A stretch of DNA of 64,000 bases. Source: Alkaliphilus serpentinus. GTDB taxonomy: Bacteria; Bacillota; Clostridia; Peptostreptococcales; Natronincolaceae. The DNA is taken from positions 1-64,000 of the forward strand of contig NZ_WBZB01000011.1 in assembly GCF_009017255.1 (NCBI RefSeq), in the 5' to 3' direction. A program made the position numbers and the translations under genes. Shown here in pieces: positions 43,772-53,123 of the stretch. Under the pieces are notes generated by a model. The model made no database searches and had not been told where the DNA came from. It worked only from the letters and a program-made list of their open reading frames with translations. The number at the start of each line of letters is the position of its first letter. The stretch's first letter is position 1.

Positions 43772-44248
43772 ATGAAGCATAAAATTAACTTTATACTAAA
43801 TAATGAAGAAATAACCCACGAGGTTGCTGCAAATAGGACCCTCTTGGATGTGATAAGGGAGGACTTCGACTTAACGGGGGCTAAGGAAGGCTGTGGTGCA
43901 GGAGAATGTGGTGCTTGTACGATACTGGTTGATAGAAAACCAATAAACGCCTGTCTTATGTTAGCTGTGGAGGCTGATGGTAAGGAAATACTGACAATAG
44001 AAGGTCTTTCCGTTAACAATAAGTTGGATCAGATACAGCAGGCATTTATCGATCATGCTGCCCTACAATGTGGTTATTGTACGCCAGGGATGATTATGTC
44101 AGGAAAGGCACTGTTGATGGATAACCCTAGCCCTACTGAAGAAGAGGTTAAAGAGGCAATTAGTGGAAATCTATGTAGGTGCACTGGTTATAAGAAGATT
44201 GTTGAGGCAATCATGGAGGTTGCCGATAAGACAAACTCGGCTCGATAG
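43772..44248 (+). CDS. Xanthine dehydrogenase-type 2Fe-2S subunit
   Basis: 158 residues with eight cluster cysteines: GCGAGECGACTILVD plus Cys ~51 for the plant-type cluster, and QCGYCTPGM with LCRCTG for the helical cluster. Small subunit of a molybdenum hydroxylase; it wires the molybdenum centre to FAD. It starts 14 bases after the FAD subunit and ends 13 before the large subunit. Confidence 0.95.
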   Translation: MKHKINFILNNEEITHEVAANRTLLDVIREDFDLTGAKEGCGAGECGACTILVDRKPINACLMLAVEADGKEILTIEGLSVNNKLDQIQQAFIDHAALQCGYCTPGMIMSGKALLMDNPSPTEEEVKEAISGNLCRCTGYKKIVEAIMEVADKTNSAR

Positions 44249-44261
44249 GAGGGTGATATTA

Positions 44262-46574
44262 ATGAAATTTGTAGGAGAAAGTGTAAATCGAGTTGATGGA
44301 ATTAAGAAGGTTACAGGTTCATTAAAATATGTTGATGATTTGAAGATGTCCAGAATGCTTTATGCTGCTGTGAAAAGGAGTGAGTATCCCCATGCAAAGC
44401 TCTTAAAGGTTGATATAACCAAAGCTGAGAAGCTACCGGGGGTTAAAGCTGTAATAACTGGTAAGGATGTTCCGAATAGAGTAGGTTTGTATCTTGAGGA
44501 TAAAACCTTCTTAGCAAATGATAAGGTTCGGTATAGGGGAGAGGCTATCGCAGCGGTAGCAGCTGAAACCCATGAGATTGCCCAAGAGGCCATTAAACTA
44601 ATAGAGGTGGAGTATGAGGAACTACCGGCTGTTACCAATGCTCTTGAGGGTATAAAATCAGATGCTCCTCTTGTTCATCCAGATCTAGGGGATTATAAAT
44701 GGGGGCCCATATTTTTTCCAGAGCCAGGTACCAATATCAGTAATCTTTATAAAATACGTAAAGGTGATATCGATAAAGGTTTCGCTGAAGCAGAGCATGT
44801 GGTGGAAAATCAGTTTTTTGTGCCCCATATCCAGCATAGTCCCATAGAAAACCATAGTGTAATTGCCCAGATGGACCCTGAAGAAGCTCTAACCATATGG
44901 TCCAGCTGTCAGTCGCCCTTTGCTGTTCAAAAGGCCCTTTCTGTTGCCTTTGGATTACCCCAAAACAAAATTAGGGTTATATCTCCCGCTGTTGGGGGAG
45001 GATTCGGTGGAAAGGCGGGCACAACTCTAGAGGGAATTGTGATTCCTTTGGCTATGAGGGTTAAGGGAAGGCCTGTGAAGCTGACCTATGGTAGAGAAGA
45101 TGAATTTATAAACAGTTTCGTTAGACAAGGGATGCATGCAACGATCAAAACAGGTATAAATAGTGATGGGAAAATTGTTGCTGTAAAGAATACATTTGTG
45201 TGGGATGGGGGAGCCTATACAGAGTATGGTGTAAATATTGTAAGGGCAGGAGGGTATTCATCGACGGGCCCTTATGATATACCCAACGTTTGGACTGATT
45301 CTGTATGTGTTTACACCAACCATCCAGTAGGAGGGCCTTATCGGGGCTTTGGAATGTCAGAAATTCATTTTGCTATAGAGCAGAACATGGATATTTTAGC
45401 AGAGATGTTAGGAATCACCCCTATTGAGGTAAGACGGATAAATGGGTTAAGACCAGGAGGAAGTAACGCCACTGGTCAAATAGTAGAAGTCTGCGGTTTG
45501 CAAGATTGTTTAGAAGATGTAGTGGATAAGTTGGGTTGGGAAAGGGAAGAAAAGAAACCTTCTTCTAAGCCTAATATATATATAGGTAGAGGGATATCCT
45601 GTGGATTTAAAGCGCCATCTATGCCAAATAATGTTGCATCCTCTGCCATTATTAGAATCAATGAAGATGGAACATGCCAACTATTGGTAAGTGCCCAAGA
45701 TATTGGTCAGGGTTCAGATACCACCTTAACACAAATTGCGTCTGAGGTCTTGACGATACCTCCTGATAAAATTACCATTAAGACTGGAGATACAGATTAT
45801 ACACCTTATGAATGGCAAACAGTGGCCAGTCGTATTACCTACTGTGCAGGTAATGCGGTGGTAAAGGCTTGCCAAGATGCCAAGGACCAACTCTTTGAAT
45901 TAGCCCAAATAAAGTTAGGTGTTCCGAAGGAAAAACTTATCCTAGCTGATGAATATATTGTTGCTAAGGGAAATGAAAACAAGAAAGTTCCCATTAAGGA
46001 ATTGGCCCTTGGGTTATCTATGGAGGATGGCTCTGGTATCCACGGACCGATTATCGGTAGGGGTTCCTTCATACCTCCTGATGTGAAAAATACAGATAAA
46101 ACCACTGGTCAAGGGGAAAAACCAACGGCCTTCTGGACCTATGGTTGTCAAGGGGCTGAAATTGAGGTTGATATTGAAACTGGAAAAATAAAGGTTAAAA
46201 AGGTTGCATCTAGCTTTGATGTAGGAAAAATCATCAATCCCAAGCTTATTGAGGGTCAAGTTGAGGGAGGAATCCTTCAGGGTCTAGGTTCTGCTATATT
46301 AGAGGAGTTAATCTTAGAAAATGGCATTGTAAAAAACCCTAATTTTGTTGATTACAAGATTCCTACAGCCGATGATATGCCAGAAATGATTATCAGCTTT
46401 GTTGAAAATCCAGAGGAAACAGGACCCTTTGGAGCTAGGGGAGTGGCGGAGCCCTGTATGGTTCCTACTGCGCCAGCAATTGCCAATGCCCTATATGATG
46501 CCCTGGGAATTAGGGTAAATAGCCTGCCAATAACAGCTGAAAAAGTTTTAAAGGCTATAAAGGAAAAACAGTAA
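44262..46574 (+). CDS. Molybdenum hydroxylase large subunit (xanthine dehydrogenase-like)
   Basis: 770 residues, the molybdopterin-cytosine-dinucleotide subunit. Conserved loops: VGGGFGGKAG near 245, GPYRGFGMSEIHFA near 358, QDIGQGSDTTL, and the catalytic Glu in GARGVAEP near 723. The Arg that orients purines is present, but the Glu after GGK in classic xanthine dehydrogenases is Ala here, so the substrate could be xanthine, hypoxanthine or another heterocycle. The permease, PucR and YqeB genes nearby point to a selenium-dependent purine hydroxylase. ATG 44262 follows AGGAGGG; the 44163 start overlaps the small subunit. Confidence 0.9.
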   Translation: MKFVGESVNRVDGIKKVTGSLKYVDDLKMSRMLYAAVKRSEYPHAKLLKVDITKAEKLPGVKAVITGKDVPNRVGLYLEDKTFLANDKVRYRGEAIAAVAAETHEIAQEAIKLIEVEYEELPAVTNALEGIKSDAPLVHPDLGDYKWGPIFFPEPGTNISNLYKIRKGDIDKGFAEAEHVVENQFFVPHIQHSPIENHSVIAQMDPEEALTIWSSCQSPFAVQKALSVAFGLPQNKIRVISPAVGGGFGGKAGTTLEGIVIPLAMRVKGRPVKLTYGREDEFINSFVRQGMHATIKTGINSDGKIVAVKNTFVWDGGAYTEYGVNIVRAGGYSSTGPYDIPNVWTDSVCVYTNHPVGGPYRGFGMSEIHFAIEQNMDILAEMLGITPIEVRRINGLRPGGSNATGQIVEVCGLQDCLEDVVDKLGWEREEKKPSSKPNIYIGRGISCGFKAPSMPNNVASSAIIRINEDGTCQLLVSAQDIGQGSDTTLTQIASEVLTIPPDKITIKTGDTDYTPYEWQTVASRITYCAGNAVVKACQDAKDQLFELAQIKLGVPKEKLILADEYIVAKGNENKKVPIKELALGLSMEDGSGIHGPIIGRGSFIPPDVKNTDKTTGQGEKPTAFWTYGCQGAEIEVDIETGKIKVKKVASSFDVGKIINPKLIEGQVEGGILQGLGSAILEELILENGIVKNPNFVDYKIPTADDMPEMIISFVENPEETGPFGARGVAEPCMVPTAPAIANALYDALGIRVNSLPITAEKVLKAIKEKQ

Positions 46575-46579
46575 TTGGC

Positions 46580-46604
46580 CTAGGCTAATGTTGAAAGACA
46601 TTAG
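46580..46604 (+). terminator. Intercistronic hairpin before the permease
   Basis: AGGCTAATGT and ACATTAGCCT form a 10-bp stem with a 6-base loop but no T-run. It may be an RNA-processing or partial termination site between the enzyme and permease genes. Confidence 0.4.
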
Positions 46605-46662
46605 CCTGGCTCACAATATAAAAAGGAGTGGGGTCAAAATGAAAAAAGAAAGGGGCGACTAT

Positions 46663-47928
46663 ATGAGTAAAGAAAAGGCAGTTGAGAAGAATCAAATGTT
46701 GGATGTAATTCGAGAAGAGGATGTTTTACCCTTAAGTAAAACCATCATTCTAGGAATTCAGCACACCTTTACGATGTTCGGTGCAACGGTTTTAGTTCCG
46801 ATCATAACCGGCTTAGATATTTCAGTGGCTTTGTTTATGGCAGGTATTGGAACCCTAATATTCCACCTAATTACAAAGGGAAGGGTACCAGCTTTCTTAG
46901 GATCTTCCTTTGCTTTTATTGCACCAATCGCAGCAGTTGCTGGTGCTGCAGGTACAGATACTTTTAAGCCAGAGATGCTGCCCTATGCACAGGGAGGTAT
47001 AGTAGTTGCAGGTCTTATTTATTTATTAGTTGCAGGTCTGGTTTCAGTATTTGGATATGAGAAGGTAGTGAGGTTTTTCCCACCAATTGTAACGGGTCCT
47101 ATCATTATGGTAATAGGCTTAAAGCTAGCACCGACTGCAATAGGAATGGCCTCGGGTAATTGGATGCTGGCGATAGTTGCCTTTGTAATAGTTGCCTTTG
47201 TTAGTATATTTACGAAGGGCTTCATCAAGCTTCTACCAGTTATTTGTGGTTTGATAGGTGGTTACATCGTTGCAATTATTACAGGTAATGTTGATTTTGC
47301 CCCCATTGGAGATGCTGCTATCCTTGGAATTCCAAAGTTTACAATGGCTAAGTTTGATTTTTCTGCTATTATGATGATTGCTCCTGTTGCTATTGCTACA
47401 ATGGTAGAACATATTGGTGATGTATTGGCCATTGGTGAAACAGTAGAGAAGGATTTTATGAAGGAGCCTGGTCTTCATAGAACATTGATTGGAGACGGTA
47501 TAGCAACTTCAATTTCTGCTATGTTTGGTGGCCCAGCAAATACAACCTATTCAGAAAATACAGGGGTTCTTGCTTTAACAAGAGTACATAAGCCTCTAAT
47601 TATGAGGGTTGCAGCTGGCTTTGCTATTTTAGTTGGTATTATACCAAAATTAGGTGCATTAATCTCTTCTATACCAGTTCCAGTAGTTGGAGGTATTTCA
47701 ATTATTCTATTTGGTATGATTGCAGCTATTGGGGGAAGAACCCTAGTTGAAAATAAGGTTGATTTTACCCAATCAAGAAATCTAATAATTGCAGCTGTTA
47801 TTCTAGTCCTTGGTCTTGGCGGGGCTTCGTTACCTGTAAATATTGGAGATGTTAATTTTGCAGTAGAAGGAATGGCACTGGCTGCGATAGTTGGTATCAT
47901 CTTAAATAAGGTATTGCCAGAAAAATAA
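46663..47928 (+). CDS. NCS2 family uracil/xanthine permease
   Basis: 421 residues with 12-14 membrane segments. Family features: ILGIQHTFTMFGATVLVP, VEHIGDVLAIGETVEKDF (substrate-binding Glu region) and GGPANTTYSENTGVLALTRV. NCS2 members bring in uracil, xanthine, uric acid or guanine; placement between a molybdenum hydroxylase and PucR suggests a purine. Two starts are possible: ATG 46663 with AAAGGGG seven bases upstream, or ATG 46639 with AAGGAG twelve upstream. Confidence 0.92.
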   Translation: MSKEKAVEKNQMLDVIREEDVLPLSKTIILGIQHTFTMFGATVLVPIITGLDISVALFMAGIGTLIFHLITKGRVPAFLGSSFAFIAPIAAVAGAAGTDTFKPEMLPYAQGGIVVAGLIYLLVAGLVSVFGYEKVVRFFPPIVTGPIIMVIGLKLAPTAIGMASGNWMLAIVAFVIVAFVSIFTKGFIKLLPVICGLIGGYIVAIITGNVDFAPIGDAAILGIPKFTMAKFDFSAIMMIAPVAIATMVEHIGDVLAIGETVEKDFMKEPGLHRTLIGDGIATSISAMFGGPANTTYSENTGVLALTRVHKPLIMRVAAGFAILVGIIPKLGALISSIPVPVVGGISIILFGMIAAIGGRTLVENKVDFTQSRNLIIAAVILVLGLGGASLPVNIGDVNFAVEGMALAAIVGIILNKVLPEK

Positions 47929-47959
47929 TTATCTAAAATAACATATAACCCCAACTCCT

Positions 47960-48090
47960 AGGCCCTTATCTTAAGATAAGGGTCTTTACCTTTCCTTGAC
48001 AAAAAAACATCCATATTGTGGGATAAAGGGATTTATATCAGTCTAACTATGTCCTCGGCATGGCCCCTTATCATAATGATAGGGGGTTTT
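47960..48090 (+). terminator. Two hairpins ahead of pucR
   Basis: AGGCCCTTATCTTAAGATAAGGGTCTTT (arms GGCCCTTATC and GATAAGGGTC) at 47960-47985 ends the permease operon. A second, CCCCTTATCA/TGATAGGGGG plus TTTT, lies at 48064-48090; its 5' arm can instead pair with GGATAAAGGG at 48021-48030. TTGACA at 47996 lies before it but no good -10 follows. Downstream, ATTAATTGT and ACAATTAAT (48152-48185) form a spaced AT palindrome, a possible operator for pucR. Confidence 0.5.
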
Positions 48091-48303
48091 GTTAACATAT
48101 CACAAATTATTATTGGTATGTTTATAGAATATTTTGATTTATCCCTTAATAATTAATTGTATAATAGTATATATAAACAATTAATAATTACTAAATGCAG
48201 AAGTTTATATAAAAACCATAGTAATATATCACAAAATAAAAAAAGACAGGGTATCTAATGGGTTGGTATACTTTAACAAGTAATATTGAGGGGGAAGGGA
48301 AAT

Positions 48304-49983
48304 ATGTATAGGGCATTTGGCATTACCGTTGATGAAATGCTTTCAATGGAAATTATGAAGGATGCAAAACTTCTGGCCGGTGGATCTGGATCCAAGAAAA
48401 GGGTTACCAAGATCAATGTTATGGAAGTCCCGGATATTATAAATTGGGTAGATGCAGGGGAATTCCTTCTAACAACGGCCTATTCCATTAAAGATAAACC
48501 CCAGGTTTTATTGGAATTACTCCCGGAGATGGAAAAGAAGGGTTTGGCAGGCATTGGGATAAAAACCAAGAGATATATAGATGAGTTGCCTAGTTCCATC
48601 ATAGAGCTGGCTAATGAATTGGCCTTTCCCATTATCGAAATTCCCTTTGATGTATCCTATACGGATATCATGATGCCAGTGTTAACAGAAATTATTGGGA
48701 ATCAATCAAATATTTTGATAAAGGTTCATGAGATCCATAACAAGCTAGTTGACGTAATGATAAAGGGTGGAAGTCTTGAAAAAATTGCTGAAGGGATTGC
48801 AAACACCATTGGGAATACTGTAGCAATTAAAGAGAATATATTCGACAACATCGTGATAGCCTCCCCTAATGGTAGGAGTGAAGACTATATTGGATTAGTT
48901 GGGGCAGATTATAATAAAAATAAAACCATAGCTACCCTTGAGACTAGAAATTACAAAGTCAGTAAGGATATAGTAAATGATAAAGAAGTAAACAGGATTC
49001 ACTACAATATACTTGGTGAAAACAGAAATTATGGTTATTTATTTGTATGGGAGGATAACAAAAAATTGAGCCCCATAGAGTTGACAGCTATTGAGTCCTC
49101 TATATCTATCATTTTATTAGACTTAATTAAGAAGATTTCAATTTTTGAGATTGAAAGTCGTCATAAAATCGAATTTTTAGATGATTTGCTCTCTAAGGAT
49201 GAAAAAAGGCATAAAAGGGCTCTGGATAGGGGGCCATTATTCGATTTTGACAGTAACTTTGCGTATGCTGTTATGATTATAAAGGTCATCAATATAAGGG
49301 ATTTGGTGAAGGAAACCTTTAATAACTCCACCTTCTTATACGATATAAATAGTAAAATACTGCAAATAGTTGAACGACTCTCCAGAAACCAAGGAATCAA
49401 AACCCTCTTTGGCAACAAAACCGATGAAATAATTATCTTGTTTGGTACGGATCATGAAAAAAAATGGATGGTTTCAAAAAATGAGTTGATGCATTTTTCC
49501 CAAGATATTTTAAAGCAGGTTGCCTTCCAACTGAAGAATACAAGGATAGCCATTGGCTTAGGTAGATTTTATCAAACACCTGCAAAGCTCTGGCGTAGCC
49601 ATCAAGAAGCAATAAAGGCAGTTAGCAAATCAATTGTAGAAAATAACAGTAATATACAACATTATGACGATCTTGGGGTTTATCGTGTGATGGGATTCGA
49701 TGAGTTGGAGGATGAAATGCAACGATTCTACAAAGAAATTCTTCTGCCCTTAGTTGAGTATGATGAAGATAAAGATTCGGAGTTGGTTAAGACGTTAAAT
49801 ATGTACTTTAAATTTGGAGGCAATTTAAAACGTATATCTAAAGAAATGTATACCCATTACAATACTATTATTTATAGAGTGCAAAGAATAAAAGAAATAA
49901 CGGGTATGGACCTAGATGATGCTGATGACAAGCTGAGCTTACAAATGGCTTTGAAAATTTATGATGTTCTCAAAAAAACATAG
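48304..49983 (+). CDS. pucR: PucR family transcriptional regulator
   Basis: 559 residues. N-terminal PucR sensory domain (ITVDEMLSMEIMKDAKLLAG, ~1-130), a GAF-like middle, and a C-terminal PucR-type helix-turn-helix (LVKTLNMYFKFGGNLKRIS, MYTHYNTIIYRVQRIKEITG). PucR regulators control purine-degradation genes in Bacillus. It sits between the hydroxylase/permease operon and the allH-allF-allG set, the obvious targets. ATG 48304 follows GGGGGAAGGG; the in-frame TTG at 48286 overlaps it. Confidence 0.9.
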   Translation: MYRAFGITVDEMLSMEIMKDAKLLAGGSGSKKRVTKINVMEVPDIINWVDAGEFLLTTAYSIKDKPQVLLELLPEMEKKGLAGIGIKTKRYIDELPSSIIELANELAFPIIEIPFDVSYTDIMMPVLTEIIGNQSNILIKVHEIHNKLVDVMIKGGSLEKIAEGIANTIGNTVAIKENIFDNIVIASPNGRSEDYIGLVGADYNKNKTIATLETRNYKVSKDIVNDKEVNRIHYNILGENRNYGYLFVWEDNKKLSPIELTAIESSISIILLDLIKKISIFEIESRHKIEFLDDLLSKDEKRHKRALDRGPLFDFDSNFAYAVMIIKVINIRDLVKETFNNSTFLYDINSKILQIVERLSRNQGIKTLFGNKTDEIIILFGTDHEKKWMVSKNELMHFSQDILKQVAFQLKNTRIAIGLGRFYQTPAKLWRSHQEAIKAVSKSIVENNSNIQHYDDLGVYRVMGFDELEDEMQRFYKEILLPLVEYDEDKDSELVKTLNMYFKFGGNLKRISKEMYTHYNTIIYRVQRIKEITGMDLDDADDKLSLQMALKIYDVLKKT

Positions 49984-50328
49984 TAAAAGAATACAAAAAT
50001 CAGTACCTATATTTAGAATAACTGTATAAAGGTTTGATCTATCAATAGAAGAAATATATCAATGGATGAGGTTGTTAAAAAACCCCTATATTTTAAAACA
50101 GAGAAATTGGTTCTCGGACAAAAGGCAGGATGAACTCAAAGATGTCAGGTATTTTCAAAACTCACCTTCGGCTCAAACATTGAAAATACTGATCTCCCAT
50201 CTTATCGTTCTTTTATTATTAACTCCACATATTTCTCTTTATTTAAAAACATAGTGGTTTCAGATTTGAATTATTACTTTTTCAACAGTCTGAAATATAT
50301 TTCCAATAGACAGAAAAGAAGGGTTGCT
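49984..50328. repeat. Gap with second 31-bp repeat and TIR-like end
   Basis: The 31-base sequence of 15989-16019 recurs exactly at 50112-50142, again followed by TGTCAG. After it, GGTATTTTCAA pairs with TTGAAAATAC (about 50147-50188). TTTTTCAACAGTC at 50278-50290 resembles the right end of the MITE-like element at 15659. No gene; a decayed insertion is likely. Confidence 0.5.
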
Positions 50329-51285
50329 ATGAAGCCACTGATGATTTGCCACAATACGAAGAAAATCCTCAATAGCAAGAGGGTAATAAGGGGTAGAATA
50401 CATTCGGTATTTAAGCGGGTTTGTAACATAATTACACCCGAAGGGATATTGATACCCCTGATATCTCACCAATTATCCATAAGTCCAGGGGGAATCCTAG
50501 TGGAGCTCCTCCAAAATCAAGAATTTTCATCCATGGGATTTAAAAGGAACCTAGAGGTAGAAGTTTTGGATATGATATTAAGGATTGAAGGAATGGTTGA
50601 ATTGGACTTAACCCATGCAAGTCAATGGGATGGCAAACCTCCAGCCTTTGAAGGGGTAGGTAGGAAAGACCTTAAAAAAAATGTAGAGGTTTTAAGGCAT
50701 ATAGTCTTAAATGCTGCATCCTACGAAGGGGTTGCATCAATTTTTCCTGAGGTTGAAGGTTCTATTTTAGGAAGAGTTTTTAAGGAGAAATTACCAATAA
50801 ATCATTATAGTAGCTACATATTGCCTAGAATGCTCAAACTTATAAATGCCATAAAAGATGGTAAAGAAAAAGAAATCATTCATACTTCTAAAGAGATTAT
50901 TGGCTTTGGACCAGGCCTTACCCCCTCAGCAGATGATTTTGTTGCTGGCTTGATGATCTCCATGATCTATAGTGCTATTTATAGTAATGTGGATATAAAA
51001 CCTTTAGTTAGTAATTTTGCTAGGATGGTAGAGGAATGGAAGCTAAGGACCACAATCGTTAGTTCCGAAATGCTTCGACATGCTGCAAAGGGTGAAGGGT
51101 CGGAAGATGTTAAGGTTCTGATGATGGGAATGTTTTCTCTAGGTGCTACTGAAGATTTTGAAAAAGCTATTTTGAGAGTTATAAATCATGGCAGCACCTC
51201 TGGATCAGATATGGCTTCAGGTCTATATGTTGGATGTGTTCTGTTTTTTAATATACACAACGAGAGGGTGAATTTATTTGAATAA
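50329..51285 (+). CDS. allH: Oxamate carbamoyltransferase subunit AllH-like (DUF2877)
   Basis: 318 residues. The DUF2877 signature FGPGLTPSADDFVAGLMISM near residues 196-215 and the tail VINHGSTSGSDMASGLYVGC are clear. In E. coli the AllF-AllG-AllH proteins together form oxamate carbamoyltransferase in anaerobic allantoin use, turning oxalurate into oxamate and carbamoyl phosphate. All three homologues occur here in a row. Start at 50329 follows AAAAGAAGGG; the frame extending to 50254 runs over the repeat. It overlaps the next gene by 8 bases. Confidence 0.85.
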   Translation: MKPLMICHNTKKILNSKRVIRGRIHSVFKRVCNIITPEGILIPLISHQLSISPGGILVELLQNQEFSSMGFKRNLEVEVLDMILRIEGMVELDLTHASQWDGKPPAFEGVGRKDLKKNVEVLRHIVLNAASYEGVASIFPEVEGSILGRVFKEKLPINHYSSYILPRMLKLINAIKDGKEKEIIHTSKEIIGFGPGLTPSADDFVAGLMISMIYSAIYSNVDIKPLVSNFARMVEEWKLRTTIVSSEMLRHAAKGEGSEDVKVLMMGMFSLGATEDFEKAILRVINHGSTSGSDMASGLYVGCVLFFNIHNERVNLFE

Positions 51286-52822
51286 AAGCGTTAGGATTCA
51301 AAAAAACAAATACTATGATTCAGTAACCCTGATGCTGGTTAGTAAAGAGCTGAAGAAGCTTGATGGTGTTAACGAGGTTTTGGTTGGTATGGCAACTGAT
51401 CTTAATAAGGAGCTAGTTGGGAATTTAGGCCTTTCCAATAACGAAATAGAGGAGTTAAATGCCAATGATTTTTTCATCACTGTAGAATGGGAAAGGGAGG
51501 AGAATCTAGAGGAGTTACTTCTTAAGGTAGAAGAGCTATTGAACAAAAAAGATGAAGCTTCAGATGATTATTCCCCTGCAACTTTAAGTTCAGCATTAAA
51601 GTATATGGATGATGCCAATTTGGTTATTATATCTGTTCCGGGGAAATATGCTTATCAAGAAGCTAAAAAGGCATTAAATAAGAATCTGCATGTTATGCTT
51701 TTTAGTGACAATGTAAAGGTTGAAGAGGAAAAGGAGCTAAAGGAAATAGCTAGAGACAAAGGCTTATTAATGATGGGGCCGGATTGTGGAACCGCAATAA
51801 TCAATCAAGTTCCTTTGGCCTTTGGGAATGTGGTAAATAAGGGACATATCGGTATAGTTGCAGCATCAGGAACTGGAGCACAGGAGGTTAGTGTAATCAT
51901 AGATAAGCTGGGTGGAGGGATTTCCCAAGCTATAGGCACCGGGGGAAGAGACTTAAGTAAAGAAATCGGAGGAATCATGATGCTTCAAGGCATTAAGGCC
52001 TTAACAGAAGATGAAGAAACCAAGGTGCTATTGTTGGTTTCGAAGCCGCCATCACCTGAGATTGCTGAAAAGGTCCTACAAGCTGCCAAGGATGGAGGAA
52101 AGCCCTTTGTTGTGAGTTTTATTGGCGGTAGCCCTGAGGTGGTTGAAAAATATGGAGGGGTGTATGGAGCCAGTTTAGAGGATGCAGCTATAAAGGCAGT
52201 TGAGCTGACGGGTTTAAAGGCAAAATCCATGGACTCTAATATGAACCTGGAGGAATTATTGAAGGATCAATTAAAGCTTCTAAAACCAGAACAAAAATAT
52301 CTTCGGGGACTTTATACCGGTGGAACCCTATGTGACGAGGCTATGAAGTTATTATCGAAGGACATTGGTGGTATATACTCTAATATACCTCTAAAGCCTC
52401 AACTAAAGCTAGAAAACTTAAATATCAGTAAGGAGCATACCTGCATTGATTTAGGGGATGATGATTTTACTGTAGGGCGACCTCATCCAATGATTGATCC
52501 ATCCACTCGGCAGGAAAGATTACTTAAAGAAGCTGAGGATCCTGAGGTTGCAGTTTTTCTAATGGATTTTGTGCTGGGATATGGTTCGAATCCAGATCCT
52601 GCTGGAGAAATGGTCCCCTTCATAAAAAGAAGTAAAGAAGTTATGATGGAGAAGGGTGTTGAAGCCCTTTATATTGCCTCTGTTTGCGGAACTGAAAAGG
52701 ACCCCCAGAATTTAAGGGAGCAGGAGGCTAAGCTTAAGGAGGCTGGTGTTATTATATTACCCTCCAATGCTAAGGCTGTGGCCTTCTCGGCAGAAATATT
52801 AAAATACCAAGCAAAGAGGTAG
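51278..52822 (+). CDS. allF: FdrA-family protein, AllF-like subunit
   Basis: 514 residues from TTG 51278, with GAGAGGGTG just upstream. Two succinyl-CoA-synthetase-like domains: NADH/CoA-type fold with LHVMLFSDNV, MMGPDCGTAIINQVPLAFGN, IGIVAASGTGAQEVS, then a ligase-like half with RGLYTGGTLCDEAM and VFLMDFVLGYGSNPDPAGEM. FdrA/AllF is one of the three subunits of the proposed oxamate carbamoyltransferase. Translation is coupled to allH. Confidence 0.87.
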   Translation: MNKSVRIQKNKYYDSVTLMLVSKELKKLDGVNEVLVGMATDLNKELVGNLGLSNNEIEELNANDFFITVEWEREENLEELLLKVEELLNKKDEASDDYSPATLSSALKYMDDANLVIISVPGKYAYQEAKKALNKNLHVMLFSDNVKVEEEKELKEIARDKGLLMMGPDCGTAIINQVPLAFGNVVNKGHIGIVAASGTGAQEVSVIIDKLGGGISQAIGTGGRDLSKEIGGIMMLQGIKALTEDEETKVLLLVSKPPSPEIAEKVLQAAKDGGKPFVVSFIGGSPEVVEKYGGVYGASLEDAAIKAVELTGLKAKSMDSNMNLEELLKDQLKLLKPEQKYLRGLYTGGTLCDEAMKLLSKDIGGIYSNIPLKPQLKLENLNISKEHTCIDLGDDDFTVGRPHPMIDPSTRQERLLKEAEDPEVAVFLMDFVLGYGSNPDPAGEMVPFIKRSKEVMMEKGVEALYIASVCGTEKDPQNLREQEAKLKEAGVIILPSNAKAVAFSAEILKYQAKR

Positions 52823-52832
52823 GTGTGAAGCA

Positions 52833-53003
52833 ATGAATAAAATCAATCCGTTATTTAAAAAGGAACTCAAGGTTGTAAATGTAGGTCTTAAATCCTTTGC
52901 AACAGATTTGAAACAACAAGATATTCAGGTGATTCACGTAGATTGGAGACCTCCAGCCGGTGGGAATGAAAGGATGGCAAAGTTGTTAAATAAGCTAAAG
53001 TAG
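52833..53003 (+). CDS. Small protein between allF and allG
   Basis: 56 residues: a short lead, then VVNVGLKSFATDLKQQDIQV and VDWRPPAGGNERMAKLLNKL. This INVGLxxFAxxL...VDWRPPAGG pattern is typical of the N-terminus of YlbE/AllG-type (DUF1116) proteins or of a small subunit beside them, so here it seems to be encoded on its own. ATG 52833 with AGGTAGGTG. It is shorter than most gene finders accept. Confidence 0.75.
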   Translation: MNKINPLFKKELKVVNVGLKSFATDLKQQDIQVIHVDWRPPAGGNERMAKLLNKLK

Positions 53004-53123
53004 AAAAATACAATTGTGAAAAGTGAAAAATGAAAAGTGAAAAATGATAAATTTGGTGTAAATTAAGTTAAATTTTAACTTTTAATTTTAAATTTTTCAT
53101 TAAAAAGGGAGTTGGTAAACTTG

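Noticed and set aside
50066-50254. 62-codon plus-strand frame
   Set aside because: It lies across the 31-bp repeat and a hairpin, has no ribosome site and no sensible protein composition.
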